DNA of 8,262 nt from an uncultured Clostridium sp. (GCA_905192625.1 CAJJLI010000067.1:1-8262); one strand, 5' to 3'. Shown: positions 1 through 6,506, counted from the first letter of the stretch. The notes: generated by a model from the letters alone, not told the origin. Program-made: numbers and translations.

Positions 1-851
1 TCATTCTTGAATGTTCCTGGGGTACAGAAGAAGATAGCGTCACATATAAGGAGGGTCATATTCCAGGATCTATTCATATGAACACAGACAATGTAGAGTC
101 AGAAGAATACTGGAATTTAAGAGAGCCAGAAGAATTCAAGGCTTTGATGTCAGAGTTTGGTATCACGAAAGATACAACGGTGATTTGTTATAGTGATACA
201 GGTTCAAATTCAGCGGATGATAGAGTTGCATTTTCAATGCTTTGGGCGGGAGTAGAAAATGTTAAATGTTTAGATGGTGGAATGGAAGCCTGGGTAAAGG
301 CTGATTATGCAATTGAAAAAGAAAGTAATAAGCCAAGTAAAACGGAAGAAGATTTTGGAGTGACCATTCCTGCACATCCTGAGTATATACTTTCTATTGA
401 TGAAGTAAAAGATAAGCTTGAAAGTGATGAAAATTTCAAACTTGTAAGCATTCGAAGTGAAAAAGAATTTCTAGGTGAGACAAGTGGTTACGGATACATT
501 GATAGAGCTGGTGAGCCCAAAGGTGCAATTTGGGGACATGATACCGATGACGGTTCCTATAATAATGCAGATGGAACTATAGTTGGGATTGGTGTGTTAG
601 AGGGATACTTAAAGGAATCTAATGCATCGTTAGAGAATGAACTATCTTTCTATTGTGGTACTGGATGGAGAGCTACAGTCCCATTTTTGATTTGTTATGA
701 AAATTCTTATGAAAATATCTCTTTATACGATGGAGGCTGGAATCAATGGCAAATGAATGATGAGCTTCCAGTGCAGGTAGGAGATCCAAATAGTAAAGAT
801 TGTGTATATACTACAGTAGGTGAGTTACCAACGGATAAAGCAGCAAAATAA
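1..851 (+). CDS. Two-domain rhodanese (sulfurtransferase), 5' end outside window
   Basis: The frame is open from the window edge (first full codon at base 3), and 282 residues are visible. The methionine at base 78 is not the start: the 25 codons before it encode a typical rhodanese segment ending EGHIPGSIH. Two rhodanese domains follow each other. The first has a degenerate active-site loop (ICYSDTGSNSADDR) in which the usual catalytic Cys position appears to be Ser, and it ends in an LDGGMEAW box. The second has an intact loop, CGTGWRAT, with the Cys codon at 654-656, followed by YDGGWNQW. An inactive N-terminal plus active C-terminal domain is the usual layout of thiosulfate/3-mercaptopyruvate sulfurtransferases, which move sulfane sulfur from a donor to a thiophilic acceptor through a Cys persulfide. 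No signal peptide can be judged because the N-terminus is missing. It is the first visible gene of the redox/transferase operon. The physiological donor and acceptor are unknown; selenium transfer is possible but unproven. Confidence 0.88.
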   Translation, partial: ILECSWGTEEDSVTYKEGHIPGSIHMNTDNVESEEYWNLREPEEFKALMSEFGITKDTTVICYSDTGSNSADDRVAFSMLWAGVENVKCLDGGMEAWVKADYAIEKESNKPSKTEEDFGVTIPAHPEYILSIDEVKDKLESDENFKLVSIRSEKEFLGETSGYGYIDRAGEPKGAIWGHDTDDGSYNNADGTIVGIGVLEGYLKESNASLENELSFYCGTGWRATVPFLICYENSYENISLYDGGWNQWQMNDELPVQVGDPNSKDCVYTTVGELPTDKAAK

Positions 852-880
852 GATACTTTGGAAGGAGTATGGTTATATAT

Positions 881-1330
881 ATGAGAAAGGTAGGCTATCT
901 CTTCTTGACATTGGTAGAATTATTTCTGCTTTTAGGAGGATATTTGATACAATATTTTACGAAAAAGAAAATGGGAATGGCCAGATACGTGATTTATAAG
1001 AATCAGAGATGGGAACGAGATTACCCTATAGAGTCATGGAAGACTTCCGTATTATTACTGATTGTACTCTTGACAGTAGCAGTTGTTATATTTTATATAA
1101 TAAGAAGAAATAAACTCACGAAGATGACTTCTATGGTGAATGGGGGTATGGTTGTAATGACGGTGTTTTATACGGTGTTTACAGCTATGAACTCAATCAA
1201 AACGCTGAGAGCTTTTTATTTTATTAGTCCTATTTTAGCTCTCGTTGCAATCGTACAGATTATAAAAGCATTTGCTGCAATACTCACTGACTCATTAAAA
1301 GAAAGTGCGAATAATGAAAAAGGAATTTGA
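881..1330 (+). CDS. Unrecognised four-helix membrane protein
   Basis: I do not recognise a family. From the ATG at 881 the protein has 149 residues. Four hydrophobic stretches fit membrane helices at roughly residues 4-26, 56-74, 87-103 and 111-135. A basic, aromatic segment lies between helices 1 and 2 (KKKMGMARY to ERDYP), and the tail is short and charged. There are no cysteines or histidines suggesting a metal site. An in-frame ATG at 869 is possible, but the AAGGAG at 862-867 would then be only 1 base away. From 881 the spacing is 13 bases, longer than ideal, so the start is uncertain. The gene follows the rhodanese by 29 bases, and its 3' end overlaps the next gene by 17 bases, implying coupled translation. 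It may anchor or serve the cytoplasmic iron-sulfur protein encoded next; this is inferred from position only. Confidence 0.75.
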   Translation: MRKVGYLFLTLVELFLLLGGYLIQYFTKKKMGMARYVIYKNQRWERDYPIESWKTSVLLLIVLLTVAVVIFYIIRRNKLTKMTSMVNGGMVVMTVFYTVFTAMNSIKTLRAFYFISPILALVAIVQIIKAFAAILTDSLKESANNEKGI

Positions 1331-2291
1331 TAAATCGGTAGATACAGATTCATGTATACATTGCGGTATGTGTATGAAGAATTGTCTGTTTCTTGACAAG
1401 TATAAGATAGATATCGGTGATATGAAGGGTTTTAAAGAATTGGCGTATCACTGTTTTTTATGTGGAAAATGTTCCGAGATATGTCCAAAAGGAATTGATG
1501 GAAGAGAAGTTATTCTCCAAATGCGTAGGGAGCAAACAGAAAATAATAATGGCAAGTTACCTGTAAAGGGGTATAACATGCTTCTTGGAGAAAAGAAGAA
1601 CTATCTCTTTCGGAATTATAAACAACCGGGGAAAAGTGTATTGTTTCCCGGTTGTAATTTTCCATCGTTTTATCCAAAAACAACAAAGAGATTAGTTGAT
1701 TTATTAAAAGAGAAGGCAGACATAGGTGTGGCCTTTGATTGTTGTGGGAAGCCAATTGCTGAATTGGGATTGTATAAGCAGGAGGAACTACTCTTAGATA
1801 ATTTGAATGATCGATTGAAAAAGAATAATATACAGGAAGTAATTATGGTGTGTCCTAATTGTTATGATTTTTTAGAAGGAAAATTACAGGTGAAGGTAGT
1901 TAGTATTTATGAGAAACTTCAAGAACTTGGAATTGGTGAGGTTATTAAAGGAGACATACAGGTCTTTCGACCTTGCCCAGATCGCTTAGAGAAGCGGTGG
2001 ATTTCATGGATGGATTCTTATTTGAACGATCAGGTTCATGTCATAGAGGAAGCACAGTGTTGTGGCTTGGGAGGCTGCGCGGGAGTAAAAGAGCCAGAGT
2101 TAGCAAAAAGAATGCCCAAAGCATTGAAAAATTATGAGCATATCTATACGTATTGTGGTTCCTGTGCGGGGCATCTTCGTAGGAATGGATGTGAGAAAGT
2201 GTCACATATTTTAACTGAAATTTTAGGGGTTCATGAAAATCCAGATACAGAAAAGTCGCTGATGAACCGAATGAAAACAAAGTTTTGGTGA
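1314..2291 (+). CDS. Iron-sulfur oxidoreductase with two 4Fe-4S motifs and two CCG domains (HdrD/GlpC-like)
   Basis: This 325-residue soluble protein begins with two ferredoxin-type 4Fe-4S motifs: Cys14/17/20/24 and Cys47/50/53/57 (CFLCGKCSEICP). Two cysteine-rich CCG domains follow, both complete: C114-x28-CC(143,144)-x35-C180xxC183, and C221-x27-CC(249,250)-x30-C281xxC284. This is the layout of HdrD, GlpC and GlcF-type subunits, which pass electrons between cubane clusters and a thiol/disulfide or quinone partner. In HdrB the CCG motifs bind non-cubane clusters that cleave a disulfide. No flavin domain is present, so a partner would have to supply one if needed. The ATG at 1314 was chosen; a GTG at 1305 adds three residues. 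The start lies inside the upstream membrane-protein gene, so translation is probably coupled. Substrate unknown; the neighbouring rhodanese and cysteine-rich protein point to thiol or persulfide redox work. Confidence 0.87.
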   Translation: MKKEFDKSVDTDSCIHCGMCMKNCLFLDKYKIDIGDMKGFKELAYHCFLCGKCSEICPKGIDGREVILQMRREQTENNNGKLPVKGYNMLLGEKKNYLFRNYKQPGKSVLFPGCNFPSFYPKTTKRLVDLLKEKADIGVAFDCCGKPIAELGLYKQEELLLDNLNDRLKKNNIQEVIMVCPNCYDFLEGKLQVKVVSIYEKLQELGIGEVIKGDIQVFRPCPDRLEKRWISWMDSYLNDQVHVIEEAQCCGLGGCAGVKEPELAKRMPKALKNYEHIYTYCGSCAGHLRRNGCEKVSHILTEILGVHENPDTEKSLMNRMKTKFW

Positions 2292-2385
2292 TGGATGGAG
2301 AATGAAAGAAATTCTTTAAAGAATACATCTGTACTTCATTTATATTACTTAAATGCAAAAAACTTGTGAAGAAATGGGGGGAGTT
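2292..2385. other. Gap inside the redox operon
   Basis: This 94-bp stretch separates the iron-sulfur gene from the C_GCAxxG_C_C gene. It holds a perfect 14-bp palindrome (listed separately) and no terminator: the palindrome is all A/T/GAAA-type and has no U-tract after it. Transcription probably continues through. I see no convincing -35/-10 pair, so an internal promoter is not supported. Confidence 0.5.
2311..2324. repeat. Perfect 14-bp palindrome ATTCTTTAAAGAAT
   Basis: The 14 bases equal their own reverse complement. A further AAAGAA at 2305-2310 gives three AAAGAA-type half-sites in a row (2305-2310, 2312-2317 inverted, 2318-2323). It lies between two genes of the operon, 62 bases before the next start. 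It could be a binding site for a dimeric regulator or an RNA processing hairpin. The low GC content makes chance a real alternative. Confidence 0.4.
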
Positions 2386-2814
2386 ATGAAAAGGGAAGAA
2401 ATCAAAGAATTGTTTATGCAAGGAATTGACTGTTCACAGGTTGTAACAGGAAAATTTTCAGAAGAACTTGGAATCAATAGAGATACATTAAGAAAAGTAT
2501 CTGCCTGTTTTGGTGGTGGTATGCAATGCGGAGAGACTTGTGGTGCAGTATCAGGTGCGCTTATGGTTCTAGGTGTTAAATATGGTCATTACAGAGAGGG
2601 AGATAAGGAACAAAAGGCAGTAATGCTTCGAAAATACGCAAATTTTAAGGAATGCTTTCTGTCTAAATATTCTTCCTGTATATGTAGAGAACTGTTAGGT
2701 TATGATATATCTAATTCCGAGGAACTGGAAAAAGTTTTGGAAGAGGGACTTCTCTTTGATTTTTGCCCGTGTGTAGTAGAAGATGTGATTAATATACTGG
2801 AGAAGATTATATAA
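2386..2814 (+). CDS. C_GCAxxG_C_C family redox/metal-binding protein
   Basis: The protein has 142 residues from the ATG at 2386, with nine cysteines at 16, 41, 48, 52, 90, 98, 100, 127 and 129. The segment ACFGGGMQCGETCGAVSGA (40-58), followed later by paired cysteines (98/100 and 127/129), is the hallmark of the C_GCAxxG_C_C family (TIGR01909-like). These are small, often putative redox-active or metal-binding proteins without a settled biochemical role. The start was chosen because GGGGGGAG lies 2 bases upstream, although that spacing is short. In-frame ATGs at 2374 and 2353 are possible; the latter has no ribosome binding site. There is no signal peptide, so it should be cytoplasmic. Its stop codon directly abuts the next start (no bases between), so the two products are probably made together. 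Confidence 0.85.
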   Translation: MKREEIKELFMQGIDCSQVVTGKFSEELGINRDTLRKVSACFGGGMQCGETCGAVSGALMVLGVKYGHYREGDKEQKAVMLRKYANFKECFLSKYSSCICRELLGYDISNSEELEKVLEEGLLFDFCPCVVEDVINILEKII

Positions 2815-4146
2815 ATGAAAAAAGCAATTATAATATTTACGCGGGTGCCTATCCCAGGAGAGACGAAAACGAGCATGATGCCTTGGCTTAAGCCAGCGGA
2901 ATGCGCACAGCTACATCGTTGTTTTCTTTATGATATAAAAGAGGAATGCCAGAAGGTGGGTGCAGATATCTATGTATGCTACACGCCGGAAGGTAAAGAA
3001 GATGGTCTGGTTTCTGTTTTAGGCAGAGATAAGGAATATTTTGCTCAGACAGGAACAGGCTTGGGCGAAAAAATGTATCATGGGATTCAAAACGTTTTGA
3101 GTCGTGGATATGACGCTTGTATTTTAATTGGATCGGATGTACCTGAGATTAGAGCAAAACATCTTCAAAAGGCTTTCAGTATTTTAGAACGTAAGGATGT
3201 AGTATTTGGTCCAACGGTAGATGGAGGCTATTATCTAGTAGGAATGAAAACTCCGCATATTGAGGTGTTTCATAAACAAAGCTATGGACATGGTAAGGTG
3301 CTTGAGAATACTTCTAGATACTTAAGGGAGCACGGAATAACAATGGGGTATATACCAAAGTTGTCAGATATGGATGTTCCAGAGGATTTGAAAAGGTTTA
3401 AAGAGCGAATGCGCACAGATAAAAGGCTACAACAAACAATGACAGGTAAATATTTGATGCGTACAAGTCGTATTTCTATTATTGTTCCTATCTATAATGA
3501 AGAAGCTACAATTGTTAAAATGCAAGAGCAGTTAAGGCCGCTTAAAAACAAGTGTGAGATCATATTTGTAGATGGAGGGAGTACAGATAAGACCTTGGAT
3601 TTGCTAAGCTCAGAGTTTCGCGTTTTACATTCAAAAAAAGGAAGACAAAATCAAATGAACTTAGGTGCGGTAGAAAGCGGCGGAGAAATCTTATTTTTTC
3701 TTCATTGTGATAGTGAGCTTCCAATAAGACCACTGGAACAAATTCGATATGTAATGAAGGATTATCGGGTAGGTTGCTTTGGAATTGCTTTTCATTCTTG
3801 TAATTTCTTTATGTGGACTTGTAGGGTGATTTCTAATCTTCGAGTGAAAGATAGAAAACTAATCTTTGGTGATCAGGGACTTTTTATTGAGCGGGATTTG
3901 TTTTTTGAAATAGGGATGTTTCCGGATATTCCTATTATGGAGGATTATCAACTATCACTTACATTAAAGGAAAGAAAAGAAAAGATAGGAATGACAAGGA
4001 AACGAATATATACATCGGATCGAAGATTTCCAAAGGGGTCTATAAAAAAACTAAAATTGATGTGGAAGATGAATCGATTAAGAAAGATGTATCGTACTGG
4101 TGTAGATATAAAGACAATTGCCAAAGCATATAAAGATGTTCGATAG
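2815..4146 (+). CDS. Fused transferase: CofC-like (TIGR04282) domain plus GT2 glycosyltransferase (TIGR04283) domain
   Basis: The 443 residues make two enzymes in one chain. Residues 1-200 resemble the CofC-like 'transferase 1, rSAM/selenodomain-associated' family: a PIPGETKT loop (12-19), GTGLGEKM (80-87), GSDVP (106-110), GPTVDGGYYLVG (132-143) and LSDMDVPEDL (183-192). The usual KTRL motif reads KTSM, losing an Arg expected at the nucleotide site. Residues 218-443 are a GT-A fold GT2 enzyme of the MftF-like 'transferase 2' family: PIYNEE (225-230), DGGSTD (253-258), GRQNQMNLGA (276-285), HCDSELP (297-303, DxD-like), GDQG (352-355), MEDY (375-378) and SDRRF (401-405). There are no membrane helices. 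These two families are usually separate adjacent genes near ArsS-type radical SAM genes and are often labelled arsenosugar biosynthesis. GGAG at 2799-2802 gives 12-base spacing to the ATG. It is the last gene before a terminator. Sugar donor and acceptor are unknown. Confidence 0.88.
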   Translation: MKKAIIIFTRVPIPGETKTSMMPWLKPAECAQLHRCFLYDIKEECQKVGADIYVCYTPEGKEDGLVSVLGRDKEYFAQTGTGLGEKMYHGIQNVLSRGYDACILIGSDVPEIRAKHLQKAFSILERKDVVFGPTVDGGYYLVGMKTPHIEVFHKQSYGHGKVLENTSRYLREHGITMGYIPKLSDMDVPEDLKRFKERMRTDKRLQQTMTGKYLMRTSRISIIVPIYNEEATIVKMQEQLRPLKNKCEIIFVDGGSTDKTLDLLSSEFRVLHSKKGRQNQMNLGAVESGGEILFFLHCDSELPIRPLEQIRYVMKDYRVGCFGIAFHSCNFFMWTCRVISNLRVKDRKLIFGDQGLFIERDLFFEIGMFPDIPIMEDYQLSLTLKERKEKIGMTRKRIYTSDRRFPKGSIKKLKLMWKMNRLRKMYRTGVDIKTIAKAYKDVR

Positions 4147-4219
4147 GATAGAATGGAATGTCGTAATAATTTGAGTATAAGAAATAATTATGGAATTCAC
4201 CGTGATTTTGTATCGTCAT

Positions 4220-4268
4220 GAGACAGTTGTGGATGGCATTGATTTGCTAAATACAATTGTCTCTTTTT
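4220..4268 (+). terminator. Intrinsic terminator of the redox/transferase operon
   Basis: An 11-bp stem pairs GAGACAGTTGT (4220-4230) with ACAATTGTCTC (4253-4263), with one G-U wobble. The loop is 22 bases, longer than usual. Five T residues follow at 4264-4268. It lies 74 bases after the transferase stop codon and before the next promoter. Confidence 0.72.
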
Positions 4269-4321
4269 ATATAAAAATATATGATATGTGTTTTACATAC
4301 TCTTTAAACAAATTGGTAATC

Positions 4322-4343
4322 TATGCAATTTGAGTTATGCAAT
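4322..4343. repeat. Direct repeat of TATGCAAT
   Basis: The octamer occurs at 4322-4329 and again at 4336-4343, so the repeats start 14 bases apart, about 70 bases upstream of the -35 box. It may be a regulator site for the carrier gene. Chance is plausible in such AT-rich DNA. Confidence 0.3.
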
Positions 4344-4410
4344 AGTTACAAAAAGAAACCATATATAAAACTATTTTGAACAAAATGTATGAAGGATTCT
4401 AAAATATATA

Positions 4411-4440
4411 TTGACAATATTATTCAAAATGTGATATTTT
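4411..4440 (+). promoter_or_regulatory. Sigma-A-type promoter for the DcuC-family carrier gene
   Basis: A perfect -35 hexamer TTGACA (4411-4416) is followed after 18 bases by TATTTT (4435-4440), which is preceded by TG at 4432-4433 (extended -10, TGnTATTTT). AT-rich DNA just upstream (AAAATATATA) could act as an UP element. Transcription would start near 4447, giving a leader of about 55 bases. Confidence 0.7.
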
Positions 4441-4450
4441 ATAACTAAGA

Positions 4451-4462
4451 TAAAACGTTTAA
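4451..4462. promoter_or_regulatory. Possible LacI-family operator centred on AAACGTTT
   Basis: AAACGTTT (4453-4460) is a perfect 8-bp palindrome with the central CG typical of LacI/RbsR/CcpA-type sites, and the outer T4451/A4462 also match. Its position at or just after the expected transcription start suits a repressor site. The flanks do not match the cre or RbsR consensus well, so this is tentative. Confidence 0.3.
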
Positions 4463-4501
4463 CCAGTGACTAAATCCAATTTAATGAAAAGGAGAACAAC
4501 T

Positions 4502-5857
4502 ATGGTCGAGATTATTATTTCAATCCTTGCAATCATATTGTTAACAGTATTGATTGTAAAGAAATACAATACGACAATTGCTTTACTTTTATGTGGTATT
4601 ATTTTATTAGGTGCTGCGGTAGTTTTAGGACATCCAGTATTAGATGCTGAAAATACTACAGGACTTGCAATTCTTGATATATTCAAAAATATTGAAACTG
4701 CGTTTTTAAGCCAATTAGGAAACATTGGTTTAACGCTTATGACATTAATGGGTTATTCCACTTATATGACTTATATTGGTGCGAATGACAAAACGGTACA
4801 AATCATGTTAAAACCTTTAGCTAAGGTAAAATCAAAATATGTGTTAGTACCAATTATCTTTTTATTAGGAAATTTATTATCATTAGTTGTACCAAGTGCT
4901 TCTAGTTTAGGTGTATTATTAATGGCTACACTTTTCCCTATTCTTACAAGAGTAGGTATGAGTCCTTTAACAGCAGCTGGTATTATTGCAACAACAGCAA
5001 CAATTATGCCAACACCACTTGGAGCGGATAATGTTATTGCGGCAGAAGCGTTTGGAATGCCAATTCTTGAATATGTTGGAAAACATGCAGCAATTTCTAT
5101 TCCAACCTTACTTCTTATGACAGTTGCTCATTACATTTGGCAAAAATATTGTGATAAGAAAGATGAGGCAAAAGGAACTACATTTAAAACAGAATTAAAA
5201 GGCTTACGTGAAGAATTACCACCAACATTTTATGGTTTACTTCCAGTATTACCTTTAATTCTAGTTGTTATTATAAACTTAGGTTTTCCTTCACTAAAAG
5301 TAGGATTAGTTACCATCACTTTTATTAGTTTATTGGTTACTATTTTATGTGAAGCTTTAAGAACCAGACAGATTCCTAAAGTTACTCAAGATGTTCAGGA
5401 GTTCTTTAAAGGAATGGGAGCAGGTTTGGCATCTGTAGTGTCAATCATGGTTGCAGCGACTGTATTTGTAAATGGTTTAAAAGCGTTAGGCATTGTAGAT
5501 ATGTTAATGGAATCTGCGAATGGACTTGAAGGAGCAGGCATCATTATGATGTTAGCATTCAGTGGAATTACGCTTGTCATTGGCTTAATTAGTGGTAATG
5601 GCTTGTCCGTGTTTTATGCAACAATCGGTTTAATTCCAAGTGTCGCGGCTGCGGCTGGAGTATCACCAGCTATGATAGCATTACCAATGCAAATGATTGC
5701 TAATTTAGTACGTTCCATCTCTCCAGTAGCGGCTGTTATTGTTATTGTTGCTTCTTCCACAGGGGCTACACCAATCCAGTTAGTAAAGAGAACAAGCGTG
5801 CCAATTATCGTTGGAATAATAAGCTGTTTAGTGTTATCCTTTGTATTATTATTTTAA
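4502..5857 (+). CDS. DcuC-family anaerobic C4-dicarboxylate-type carrier
   Basis: This 451-residue integral membrane protein is close to the usual length for DcuC (about 460). Most of the chain is hydrophobic, in roughly a dozen segments, with one polar loop near residues 213-240 splitting it in two halves. Family-like stretches include the region around GANDKTVQIMLKPLAK (93-108), the polar re-entrant-like segment VVPSASSLGVLL (129-140) with TIMPTPLGADNVIAAEAFG (167-185), and the second-half counterpart ISGNGLSVFYATIGLIP (363-379). DcuC proteins exchange or export C4-dicarboxylates such as succinate and fumarate in fermenting cells. The ATG at 4502 was chosen because AAAAGGAG ends 7 bases before it; the frame extends to 4466 without a good site. 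It has its own promoter and terminator. Ribokinase and nucleoside hydrolase genes downstream suggest the real substrate may be a nucleoside or related compound, which the sequence cannot settle. Confidence 0.87.
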   Translation: MVEIIISILAIILLTVLIVKKYNTTIALLLCGIILLGAAVVLGHPVLDAENTTGLAILDIFKNIETAFLSQLGNIGLTLMTLMGYSTYMTYIGANDKTVQIMLKPLAKVKSKYVLVPIIFLLGNLLSLVVPSASSLGVLLMATLFPILTRVGMSPLTAAGIIATTATIMPTPLGADNVIAAEAFGMPILEYVGKHAAISIPTLLLMTVAHYIWQKYCDKKDEAKGTTFKTELKGLREELPPTFYGLLPVLPLILVVIINLGFPSLKVGLVTITFISLLVTILCEALRTRQIPKVTQDVQEFFKGMGAGLASVVSIMVAATVFVNGLKALGIVDMLMESANGLEGAGIIMMLAFSGITLVIGLISGNGLSVFYATIGLIPSVAAAAGVSPAMIALPMQMIANLVRSISPVAAVIVIVASSTGATPIQLVKRTSVPIIVGIISCLVLSFVLLF

Positions 5858-5861
5858 GTCA

Positions 5862-5895
5862 ATAAAAATGAGCGCTTCGTGGCGCTCATTTTTAT
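5862..5895. terminator. Strong intrinsic terminator after the carrier gene
   Basis: A perfect 14-bp stem pairs ATAAAAATGAGCGC (5862-5875) with GCGCTCATTTTTAT (5882-5895) around a TTCGTG loop. It has a GC-rich top, an A-tract before and a T-tract after, so it could work in both directions. It begins 5 bases after the carrier stop codon and separates that gene from the acetyltransferase-ribokinase genes. Confidence 0.92.
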
Positions 5896-6033
5896 CATAA
5901 ATCATAAGATTATATCTTTGTTATTGGATTTAATTAACGGTTAGGATCGTATAGAGAGTAGTAGATTATTAATTATATTTTAAAAATGTTATAAGAAAAT
6001 GAGTAAAGGATATTTTAAGAAGTAGGTGATTGA

Positions 6034-6477
6034 ATGGGTTTAAAAATAGTTGAAAATGCCTTAACACCAGAAATATATATCGATGTCAGAAAACAAGTTA
6101 ATTTTAAGGAATACAGCTATAAAGATATAGAAATCGCCCTTAAAAATAGTCTTTATACCGTAGTTATTTTTGATGATGAAAGGCCTGTAGGAATTGCAAG
6201 AATCGTTGGAGATGGACGAATCACTTTCTTTATTAAAGATGTGGTAGTTATTCCTGAATACCAAAAGCAAAAGATTGGTACCATGCTTATGTATCAAATG
6301 GAAGACTACATTACAAAAACGGCTTGTGACGGAGCATATATCGGGCTTATGTCAACGCCAGGTATGGCAAAGTTTTATAAAAAATTTGGTTTTATTGAAA
6401 GACCGACTACAGAATATGGACCAGGTATGGTAAAATTCTATAATGAGAATTCCCGGATAATTACTAAAATTAGCTGA
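6034..6477 (+). CDS. GNAT family N-acetyltransferase
   Basis: This 147-residue single-domain protein is of usual length for small GNAT enzymes, which move an acetyl group from acetyl-CoA to an amine. The core is PVGIARIVGDG (51-61), then the acetyl-CoA strand and loop IKDVVVIPEYQKQKIGTMLM (67-86), then a C-terminal AKFYKKFGFIERP (112-124), all typical of the fold. In the pyrophosphate-binding Q/RxxGxG/A loop (QKQKIG, 77-82) the first glycine is Lys80, a mild deviation. AGGTGA at 6024-6029, 4 bases before the ATG, supports the start. The gap to the preceding terminator holds no convincing promoter, although one is expected there. Acceptor unknown: it could be an antibiotic-like amine, a polyamine or a protein. 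It lies 63 bases before the ribokinase gene, but a shared role with ribose use is not evident. Confidence 0.85.
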   Translation: MGLKIVENALTPEIYIDVRKQVNFKEYSYKDIEIALKNSLYTVVIFDDERPVGIARIVGDGRITFFIKDVVVIPEYQKQKIGTMLMYQMEDYITKTACDGAYIGLMSTPGMAKFYKKFGFIERPTTEYGPGMVKFYNENSRIITKIS

Positions 6478-6484
6478 CTGGAAG

Positions 6485-6506
6485 ATTCGTTATGTAGTTA
6501 GCGAAT
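6485..6506. repeat. 8-bp inverted repeat before the ribokinase gene
   Basis: ATTCGTTA (6485-6492) pairs with TAGCGAAT (6499-6506) with one G-U pair and a 6-base loop. No T-tract follows, so it is unlikely to be a terminator. It starts 8 bases after the acetyltransferase stop codon and may be an operator or an RNA-stabilising hairpin. Confidence 0.35.

Larger units (their letters stand above)
4147..4501. other. Intergenic region between the two gene groups
   Basis: The 355 bases hold no credible gene. From left to right they contain the terminator of the redox/transferase operon (4220-4268), a direct repeat TATGCAAT (4322-4329 and 4336-4343, 14-base period), an inverted repeat ATTTTG-AA-CAAAAT (4373-4386), the promoter of the carrier gene (4411-4440), an AAACGTTT palindrome (4453-4460) and an AAAAGGAG ribosome binding site (4487-4494). 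The repeats cluster upstream of and over the promoter, so the carrier gene is probably regulated. Confidence 0.7.

Noticed and set aside
78..80. ATG at 78 as the start of the rhodanese gene.
   Set aside because: The upstream codons encode conserved rhodanese sequence (EGHIPGSIH), and no ribosome binding site sits at the right distance before this ATG.
1510..1755. Minus-strand open frame of 81 codons, and a similar one at 2041-2421.
   Set aside because: Both lie opposite strongly supported coding sequence with intact cysteine motifs and show no recognisable domain or ribosome binding site.
2289..2370. UGA at the end of the iron-sulfur gene as a selenocysteine codon, since the next 26 codons stay open.
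   Set aside because: The extension has no cysteine-like family match, no convincing SECIS-like hairpin sits just after the UGA, and the protein already ends after the last CCG domain as its relatives do.
4459..4725. Minus-strand open frame over the start of the carrier gene, and others at 5395-5580, 6061-6297 and 6470-6688.
   Set aside because: They mirror real + strand genes, resemble no family and lack translation signals.
5918..5952. TTGTTA or TTGGAT with TCGTAT as a promoter for the acetyltransferase gene.
   Set aside because: The hexamers match the consensus poorly and several equally weak pairs exist in this AT-rich gap, so no single promoter can be supported.
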